From Symbiodinium natans (Eukaryota; Sar; Dinophyceae; Suessiales; Symbiodiniaceae): a DNA stretch of 64,000 bases. Below, in pieces: positions 57,815 through 64,000 of this stretch. Position 1 is the stretch's first letter, and every line of letters starts with the position of its first letter. The position numbers and the translations under genes were made by a program. The DNA lies in NCBI GenBank assembly GCA_905221605.1, contig CAJNDS010001335.1, positions 665,938 to 729,937 of the forward strand, given 5' to 3'. A model generated the notes under the pieces. That model was not told the origin of the DNA. It searched no databases and saw only the letters and a program-made list of their open reading frames with translations.

Positions 57815-57895
57815 TTAGGGGCTTAGGGTTTAGGGTTTAGGGTTTAGGGTTCAGGGGTTAGGGGTTTAGGGTTTAGGGTTTGGGGTTTAGGGTTG
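57815..57895. repeat. TTTAGGG array
   Basis: G-strand units with a GGGGTTA variant. 57,900-58,550 to its right has no supported gene; 58,324 begins with ttagaggttcatgggc, a possible single MITE family-1 end. Confidence 0.8.
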
Positions 57896-58552
57896 AGACC
57901 TTCGGGGTTTTAAGGGCTTAAGGAAGGTTTAGGGATGAAGGGTTGCGGGCTTATGTAGGACTGTAAGGGTTCAAGGTAAAGCGTTGTGGGTTTAGGGGTT
58001 TTGTTTTGGATATAGGATTTTCTGGGCATAAGGTAGGTTTAGGGATGAAGGGCTTTAAGATGTATACAGGCCTTGAAGGTAAAGCGTTTTGGTTTCTCGT
58101 GATTGTCAAGGGGTTATTGAAGGCTCCCGAGTGTTTTTGAGTTTTTGGCTTACGAAGCTTTAGAGCTTTGGGGCGTTAGGGTTGAGAGTTGAGGACTGAG
58201 GGTACTACGACGGAAACCTTTGGGATTTCCACTCTGATCGTATATTCCTGATAGCTGAGTGCAACCAAGCTGGGGTCCACAGGTTTGAACGACCCCAATC
58301 GCACAGGATCAGGGGGGGATTACTTAGAGGTTCATGGGCAGTGATAAGCAGGGCTACTAGTCTGAATCAAGATAGAACCTTGCATCTCAGAGGATTAAGA
58401 CTCGTGCCGCCAAAGGGTGTACCCCTTAAAAGGTTGCCCTGAATAGACTCCTAGTATGGCCCTTCTACGACCTCATGCATCGTTTTACAAGGGTCCCCAA
58501 ACCCGAGGGCGCAACCTTCAGGGGGGCACAACCTTAAGGGTCCAAAGCACCC

Positions 58553-58656
58553 TAAGCCCTTAACCCTTAACCCTTAACCCTTAACCCTTAACCCTAACCC
58601 CTAAACCTTCAACCCTAAACCCTAAACCCTAAACCCTAAACCCTAAACCCTAAACC
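58553..58656. repeat. CCCTTAA then CCCTAAA array
   Basis: A run of the 7-bp variant cccttaa (58556-58600) passes into regular CCCTAAA units. Confidence 0.9.
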
Positions 58657-58690
58657 TTCCGGGGTCCCAGGTAGAAGCCTGGGAGGCTTA

Positions 58691-58777
58691 GAAGAGCCCA
58701 GTGCCCGGTGGCATCTTCGACATGGTGATGGGCAGCAAGCCCTCGCTCCCGTCACTGGTGGCCAGTGCTTGCCAGAC
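58691..58777 (-). other. Exon-like island after TTTTGCAG
   Basis: The minus strand reads VWQALATSDGSEGLLPITMS, KMPPGTGLF after an acceptor-like ttttgcag. CCCTAAA array on one side, TTTAGGG on the other. Protein-like, family unknown. Confidence 0.4.
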
Positions 58778-58794
58778 CTCTGCAAAAGGGTTTA

Positions 58795-59040
58795 GGTTTC
58801 GGGTTTAGGGTTTAGGGTTTGGGGTTTAGGGTTTAGGGTTTAGGGTTTAATGTTTAGGGCTTAGGGTTTAGGGTTTAGGGTTAGGGTTTAGGGTTTAGGG
58901 TTTAGGGTTTAGGGTTTAGGGTTTAGGGTTTAGGGTTTAGGGTTTGGGGTTTAGGTTTAGGGCCCAAGGTCTAGGGTTCAGGGGGGTTTAGGGCTTAGGG
59001 TTGAGGGTTGAGGGCTTAGGGCTTAGGTCTTAGGGCTTGG
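58795..59040. repeat. TTTAGGG array with TTAGGGC tail
   Basis: G-strand units, regular in the middle, ending in gggctta and gggttga variants. Confidence 0.9.
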
Positions 59041-59043
59041 GGT

Positions 59044-59112
59044 TTAGCAGCCCTTCGTCCGCGCCTCCATGTACGCGTCGAAGTCCAACTTCCTGACAAG
59101 GTCGCAAGAGTC
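59044..59112 (-). other. Terminal-exon-like island with stop
   Basis: The minus strand reads DSCDLVRKLDFDAYMEARTK, GC and a TAA whose bases come from the adjoining array unit. Strongly protein-like; family unknown. Confidence 0.38.
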
Positions 59113-59383
59113 AGGGGCTTTGTGGATTGGGGATTTCAGGTTTACGGTTCAGGGTTTGGGGTTTAGAGTTTAGGGCTTAGAGTTTGGGGTCTAGGGTTTA
59201 GGGGTTTAGGGTCTAGGGTCAAGCCTTAAAGTAAATCCAGAATCTGTTTAGGCTTCGGGTTTGGGGCATGGCTCCTCGCGGGATTCTCCACGGCTTCATG
59301 GGGTGTCTATGTTAAGGGCTGAGGGTGTTGGGTCTTGGGTTAAGGCTGGGGGTTTAGGGCTCAGGGTTTAGGGTGGGTTTCCT

Positions 59384-59420
59384 AAACCCTAAACCCTAAA
59401 CCCGAAACCCTAAACCCTAA
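59384..59420. repeat. Short CCCTAAA run
   Basis: Five C-strand units left of the island at 59,425. 59,113-59,383 has TTTAGGG-like runs (59150-59215) and no gene. Confidence 0.8.
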
Positions 59421-59424
59421 ACCC

Positions 59425-59528
59425 ACTGGCCTACTCCAATCCAAGAGCAGGTCGTCGTCTTCCTTCAGAGTGGACTCGACGATCCGCTGCCTGAACAGGG
59501 AAAACTTCTTGGGCTCCACCATCTTCAC
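59425..59528 (-). other. Exon-like island
   Basis: The minus strand reads VKMVEPKKFSLFRQRIVEST, LKEDDDLLLDW. Composition suggests a soluble helical protein. CCCTAAA repeats lie on both sides. Family unknown. Confidence 0.42.
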
Positions 59529-59660
59529 CCTAAACCCTAAACCCTAAACCCCAAACCCCCCACAAACCCCTAAACCCTAAATCCCAAACCCTAAACCCTA
59601 AACCCTAAATCCCAAACCCTAAACCCTAAACCCTAAATCCCAAACCCTAAACCCTGAACC
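59529..59660. repeat. CCCTAAA array with regular CCCAAAT variants
   Basis: A higher-order pattern: every third or so unit is aatccca, repeated three times, so the array has expanded in blocks of about 28 bp. Confidence 0.85.
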
Positions 59661-59742
59661 GGTTCTGGGGCTCCAGCGTTTCACCTAGGTGGCACAGCCG
59701 CAGGCAGCTGGGGTTGGGTGCTGATCAAATGCCCACAATCAG

Positions 59743-60060
59743 ATCTTTAGGGTTTAGGGTTTAGGGTTTTGGGTTTAGGGTTTAGGGTTTAGGGTTTAGG
59801 GTTTAGGGTTTAGGGTTTAGGGTTTGTCTGTACTGGCTTCCCAAAGCTTACTGATTTCCTAAAGCTTAATCTCTTCTGAGAACATGTGTCTCTGAGGGCG
59901 GGGTTTAGGGTTCATGCTTTAGGGTTTAGGGTTTAGGGTTTAGGGTTTAGGGTTTAGGGTTTAGGAGGGTTTAGGAGGGTTTAGGGTTTAGGGTTTCGGA
60001 GGGTTTAGGGTTTAGGGTTTAGGGTTTAGGGTTCATGCTTTAGGTTTGAGTGTTTAGGGT
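59743..60060. repeat. TTTAGGG arrays
   Basis: Arrays at 59743-59825 and 59908-60060 with 80 bp of unique sequence between; ggttcatgctttagg occurs twice in the second. Confidence 0.88.
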
Positions 60061-60169
60061 TTTGGGTTGAGGGTTTGGACTTCAAGGCTTCGGGTTTGGG
60101 GGGACTTCAAGGTGGAGAGCCTTCGGTCTCAAGATCACAAAGGCTTTGAGGATGCTGGGTAAGCACCCC

Positions 60170-60485
60170 AAACCCTAAACCCTAAACCCTAAACCCTAAA
60201 CCCTAAACCCTAAACCCTAAACCCTAAACCCTAAACCCTAATCCCTCAAAAAGCCCTGTAGGCCCGAGATCCAGGCAGTCCCAAGCCCCGACCATGACAC
60301 CCTAAACCCTAAAGCCCGAAACTAAACCTGCGAGCCCTAAACCCCTAAACAAACCAAGCTGAAAGCGTGTTCACACCGCCCCCCCCCCCCCCCCCCCGCC
60401 TCCCCCCTAACCAGCCGATCCTGGATGAACAGCACACCCTAAACCCTAAACCCTAAACCCTAAACCCCAAACCCCAAACCTAAAC
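60170..60485. repeat. CCCTAAA arrays and a poly-C run
   Basis: C-strand arrays at 60170-60245 and 60435-60485, with a poly-C run at 60,380-60,400 between. Confidence 0.85.
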
Positions 60486-60577
60486 CTGCAGGTTGCCTGG
60501 GCGTGTCTTCCTCCGAAGCATCTCGGGGCGACAACTCCGAGGGAGGGGGTGCCTCAGCTCAGCTTGGGGTTGCGGAG

Positions 60578-60785
60578 TTTAGGGTTTAGGGTTTAGGGTT
60601 TGGGGTTTGGGGTTTGGGGTTTGGGGTTTGGGGGTTTGGGGTTTGGGGTTTGGGGTCTTGGGGTCTGGGGTCTGGGGTCTGGGGTTTGGGGTTTGGGGTT
60701 TGGGGTTTGGGGTTGGGGGTTTGGGGTTTGGGGTTTGGGGTTTGGGGTTTGGGTTTTGGGGTTTGGGGTTTAGGGCTTGGGGTTG
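60578..60785. repeat. GGTTTGG tandem array
   Basis: About 28 copies of ggggttt with ggggtct variants; Gly/Trp or Pro/Lys/Asn frames across it are artefacts. Confidence 0.92.
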
Positions 60786-61358
60786 GGGGGCAAGTTGAGG
60801 CAAAGCGCTAGGGCTCAGTGTTGGTGACCCCCATTTTGTCCCTCAACCCTGTGGTCTTGGGGTGGGAGCCACAGCTTGCAACTATAGGGTTGAGGGTTTA
60901 AGTTTAGGGTTTTAGGGTTTGAGCTTGAGGTTTTTGGGTTTTGGGTTTTGGGTTTAGGGTCTAGGGTTTAGGGTTCAGGGATGGCTCGGACTTTGGGTCT
61001 TCGAGGTTCGGCATGGGCTGCGGGGTTCTCGTGGGCGCTCGGGCGCCCCTCCGCCTCAAAGCCACTTCATCCCCAAACCCCGCTCCATTCCTCCTACTAA
61101 AGTGTGCACTGTCATTTTGGCTATTACGACAACTCCATATTGTCAGCCCACTCCCCAACCCCCGCCCCCCCCCCCCCCCCCCCCCAACCCCATCCCTGAC
61201 CCAAACCCGCAGACCACCAGCCGCCAAAACACATCATGTTGAGGATGGCACAACAGTAGTGATCAAGAGGTCCTCATGGTAACATAGTACCGTAAGAAGA
61301 GTAGGAGAAAAGCATGCAAGTAAGCAAACACTCACGAGAAAATGAAAATCAAAATGAA

Positions 61359-61409
<51 letters not shown>

Positions 61410-61560
61410 AATAAACAGTAATGATAGTCACCACCCATGAAGGAGCCTAGGGATGAAGTGGTTGAAGGGAATAGGAAGCAGGCTTCAAGTTGGCAATTGT
61501 CTTGGGCTCCTGTGCTGTATGAGCAATCGTAGTCATAGTTTGGGCCCCTCTACCCTAAAC
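60786..61560. other. Gene-poor stretch with microsatellites
   Basis: A poly-C run at about 61,165-61,185 and a GAT run at 61,357-61,407 are the only clear features. No gene is supported; poly-His and Pro-rich frames are artefacts. Confidence 0.6.
61357..61407. repeat. GAT trinucleotide microsatellite
   Basis: About 17 copies of GAT. Confidence 0.95.
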
Positions 61561-61614
61561 CCTCAACCCTCAATCCTAAACCCTAAACCCTAAACCTTTC
61601 GGGACCCTCTTGCA

Positions 61615-61680
61615 GGCCTCGACGATGGGAGAAGTCGGCGACACCTACAGGGAGGATGAGCCCCTCTGTCCCATTCCCTC
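61615..61680 (+). other. Exon-like island after a strong acceptor-like site
   Basis: gaccctcttgcag precedes a frame reading ASTMGEVGDTYREDEPLCPI, PS. A CCCTAAA run lies left and a TTTAGGG run right (61725-61810). Family unknown. Confidence 0.38.
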
Positions 61681-61724
61681 AGCCCTTCACCTTCATTCTA
61701 CAGGGTGTAGCACCTTAGGGCTTG

Positions 61725-62033
61725 GGGCTCAGGGTTTAGGGTTTAGGGCTTAAGGTTTAGGACTTCTAGTTTAAGGTTTAGGGGTTAGAGGTTGGGGCTG
61801 AGGGTTTGATGTTCTGATGTTCCTCTTTTGCTGATCATGATAACACAACATGTACTTAGAACCCTTCTCCTGCACCCCAAAGCCGAAGATCACTTGCTGA
61901 GCTTTTTGGGGCAAAAAGTAAACAACCTTTGGGTCCATTTAATGGGTTTTGGGTTGGGGGGGTTTTGGGGTTTAGGGTTGTCGCTTAGGGTCTAGGGTTT
62001 AGGGTTTGGGGTTTAGGGTTTAGGGTTTGGAGT
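61725..62033. repeat. TTTAGGG runs in unique sequence
   Basis: Degenerate G-strand runs at 61725-61810 and 61970-62033; nothing coding between. Confidence 0.75.
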
Positions 62034-62136
62034 TGGCCACTCAGCACCTAAGAAACGCCAGGCAATCCTGGCACAGCCTCGTTGCGCGACTCCTGCGAGG
62101 TTTGGCTGACGCCGTAGAGCTTCTGGAACCATTCCT

Positions 62137-62240
62137 TATTTGGAGGCTCATGGGCTCTTATCTCCAAATTATAAATGCACTGATAAGCCCCCTAATTAAG
62201 TTCTAAGTACAGTTATATTTGGGGTTCTAAGTACAGTACT
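62137..62240. mobile_element. MITE-like element, family 1, degenerate copy 6
   Basis: Begins tatttggaggctcatgg and contains taaatgcactgataag and ttctaagtacagt pieces as in copy 1; the right end is lost. Confidence 0.45.
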
Positions 62241-62735
62241 AAACCCACAAAACCCTCAAACCCTGAAACCGTGAAACCCTCATAACCCAAGAAGCCTTGC
62301 ATCCTTGGGCGGAGGGCTGAAAGCTTCTGATGCGAGGTGCTCGGGTCAGAATGCCCTCTGCAGCCCCTTGTTAGTGGGGTTTCGGGCTTTTGGGGTTTGG
62401 GGTTTTGTAGGGTTGTGGGCTCACATAAACACTCTAAACGTCATGCGGCACCCCGGCTCATACGGTCCCAGAGCCCTCCTCAGAAAAAACAAAACTAGCC
62501 CTTATTTACCGGGTTTCCGAACCCTAAACCCCAATATTGGGGCCCTTTGAGGGCAAATAGAGAACTGCTCTAAACACCCGTTTTAACAAAACCCCACAAC
62601 CATCAAGGTTTAGGGTCTAGGGCTTAGCCCCCAGAATGCTGCCACGAGGCAATTTTCCTGAGCTTGCGAATCCGCTCCAGATCCTGCTAGCACGACACAC
62701 CCCTACGTACCCCCACGTACCCCAAAACCCAAAAC
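62241..62735. other. Gene-poor stretch
   Basis: An 81-codon plus-strand frame (62305-62550) is present but unrecognised and partly repeat-derived. No gene is supported. Confidence 0.45.
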
Positions 62736-62848
62736 CCAAAACCCAAAACCCTAAACCCTAAACCCTGAACATCCCTAAACCCAAAACCCAAAACCCAAAA
62801 CCCTAAACCCTAAACCCTAAACCCTAAACCCTAAACCCTATCCCTCAA
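62735..62848. repeat. CCCTAAA array with AACCCAAA runs
   Basis: C-strand units, with aacccaa repeated several times twice over, suggesting block duplication. Confidence 0.85.
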
Positions 62849-62924
62849 CCATGAACCATGAGATCAGGCAGTCCCGGGTCTGGGGCCTTCCTGCTGTACG
62901 GCCCTAAAGCCATCAAGCTTCATG

Positions 62925-63025
62925 AGGGCAATTCTCTAAATTGGGGTCCCATTTGGGGGTCCCTTACTAGAAAGGGTGCCGTGTTTTTTAATAGGGGACC
63001 CCAGAAAGGGACCCTCATTTACGCC
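62925..63025. mobile_element. Possible MITE-like inverted-repeat segment
   Basis: gagggcaattct...ggggtccc on the left faces ggggacccc...gggaccctc on the right with AT-rich middle. Pairing is imperfect. Confidence 0.35.
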
Positions 63026-63077
63026 TAAAACCTAAACCCTGAACCCATGAGCTCGTTCGGCTCTGTGACTAAGTGCG

Positions 63078-63180
63078 GGGTTTAGGGTTTAGGGTTTAGG
63101 GTTTAGGGTTTAGGGTTTAGGGTTTAGGGTTTAGGGTGTAGGGCTTAGGGCTTAGGGCTTAGGGTTTAGGGTTTAGGGAA
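63078..63180. repeat. TTTAGGG array with TTAGGGC units
   Basis: G-strand units with three gggctta variants. Confidence 0.9.
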
Positions 63181-63237
63181 GCAAGCGGATCCATCATCAT
63201 AATCCTTCGACCCCTCATAGGTTTTGGCCTTGGTTCC

Positions 63238-63424
63238 CTAAACCCTAAACCCTACACCATAAACCCTAACTCTACACCCTAAACCCTAAACCCTCAACCC
63301 TAAACCCTCAACCCTAAACCCTACACCCTAACCCTAAACCCTAAACCTTAAACCCTCAACCCTAAACCCCACACCCTAACCCTAAACCCTAAACCCTCAA
63401 CCCTAAACCCTAAACCCTAAACCC
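63238..63424. repeat. CCCTAAA array with CCCTCAA and CCCTACA variants
   Basis: A long C-strand array facing the G-strand array at 63,518 across a 90-bp island. The island is open on the plus strand but not recognised. Confidence 0.9.
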
Positions 63425-63517
63425 GGGCACCGAAAGGTGGAAAAAGGTTGCAATCCCGGCGGCAGCCCGTCGCCGAAGCTTCGAGTAGTGGAAGCTGGGC
63501 GCCGGCCTGCGCTGCAG

Positions 63518-63690
63518 GGTTTTAGGGTTTAGGGTTTAGGGTTTAGGGTTTAGGGTTTAGGGCTTAGGGCTTAGGGCTTAGGGCTTAGGGCCTAGGGTTT
63601 AGCGCTTAGGGCTTAGGGCTTAGGGTTGAGGGCTTAGGGCTTAGGGCTGAGGGTTGAGGGTTGAGGGTTGAGGGTTTAGGGTTTAGGGAT
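63518..63690. repeat. TTTAGGG, TTAGGGC and TTGAGGG array
   Basis: Successive blocks of three unit types in one array. Confidence 0.9.
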
Positions 63691-63798
63691 AAACCTCAAA
63701 GCCCCCGAAGCCCATCCTCCCACCTTCGAGCTTGGGGTTTAGGGGACGGAGGGAACCCCGAACGCAAGTTTTGGGTTTGAGGGTTCAGACGCGGGATG

Positions 63799-63894
63799 TT
63801 CCATCTTATACTAACAGTCCTTCATAGGGATCTAGTACCCCCCAGTTGTATAATCCCTATTCAGGACTGGTAGTATAAGAGGAACGCAAGTTGA
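63799..63894. mobile_element. MITE-like hairpin element, family 3
   Basis: Arms of about 32 bp (from ttccatcttatactaacagt, and ending ggactggtagtataagagga-a) pair with a few mismatches around a 30-bp centre; total about 96 bp. Confidence 0.6.
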
Positions 63895-64000
63895 GAATGT
63901 AAACGAAGGGGCCTTCATAATTAGAATAGGGCTTTGGGGCGGCTCTTCTTGATATTTATCAAGGAATCTTATGGGAATACTACAAGCGACCTTTAGTCAA

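Noticed and set aside
60579-60811. PNPKPQT and Gly/Trp/Val repeat proteins
   Set aside because: They are translations of the GGTTTGG array on both strands.
61234-61434. Poly-His protein
   Set aside because: It is translation of the GAT microsatellite.
17657-63690. A true chromosome end
   Set aside because: Arrays are short, switch orientation repeatedly and are separated by unique islands; no terminal tract is present.
17657-63690. CRISPR array
   Set aside because: Regular repeats are telomere-like 7 to 9-mers without spacers; there are no cas genes and the DNA is eukaryotic.
1-64000. tRNA, rRNA and dinoflagellate spliced-leader genes
   Set aside because: None of the characteristic sequences was recognised on either strand by eye.

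Overview
The window looks like nuclear DNA of a microbial alga, most probably a dinoflagellate. The reasons are plant-type TTTAGGG/CCCTAAA telomere-like repeats scattered over some 50 kb in both orientations, non-LTR, Copia-like and DIRS-like retroelement remains of the kind common in dinoflagellates, short exon-like islands, and an integrated virus-like element. The organism is inferred; no marker gene fixes the species.

Positions 1 to about 14,300 are a visibly AT-rich, densely packed, intron-free block. It carries a Polinton-like virus (PLV) gene set: double-jelly-roll major capsid protein, penton-like minor capsid protein, partial fibre protein, GIY-YIG nuclease, lipase-like protein, retroviral-type (rve) integrase, a 1,334-residue SF1 helicase protein and several small virion-type proteins. 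It is probably an integrated provirus running off the left edge. No DNA polymerase, packaging ATPase or protease is visible, so those would have to lie further left. AT-rich hairpins sit between genes, and a repeated block of about 138 bp marks its right side.

Positions 14,550 to 17,250 hold two intronless minus-strand genes whose products each appear to contain ubiquitin-like folds, bounded by telomere-like repeats. From 17.6 to 64 kb the DNA is a patchwork. Arrays of TTTAGGG and variants (TTTTAGGG, TTAGGGC, TAGGGTTTG, GGTTTGG) alternate with islands of roughly 60 to 150 bp. Many islands carry exon-like reading frames, some with AG/GT borders, including Kelch-like and protein-kinase-like fragments. 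Several families of short inverted-repeat elements (MITE-like) are dispersed among them.

Larger islands are a NucS-like PD-(D/E)XK nuclease gene (33.8 to 34.9 kb), a decayed Copia reverse transcriptase (37.3 to 37.8 kb), an 8.6-kb non-LTR retrotransposon (40.07 to 48.70 kb) and a decayed DIRS-like retroelement with direct repeats (50.96 to 54.85 kb). The non-LTR element encodes AP endonuclease, reverse transcriptase, zinc fingers, an out-of-frame conserved-looking domain and a C-terminal ubiquitin-specific protease domain. It is bordered on both sides by same-orientation TTTAGGG repeats.

The strongest candidates for something new are the ubiquitin-protease-bearing LINE in telomeric repeat, the telomere-repeat-bounded exon islands (possible introner-like introns), and double-hairpin insertions in two viral genes.
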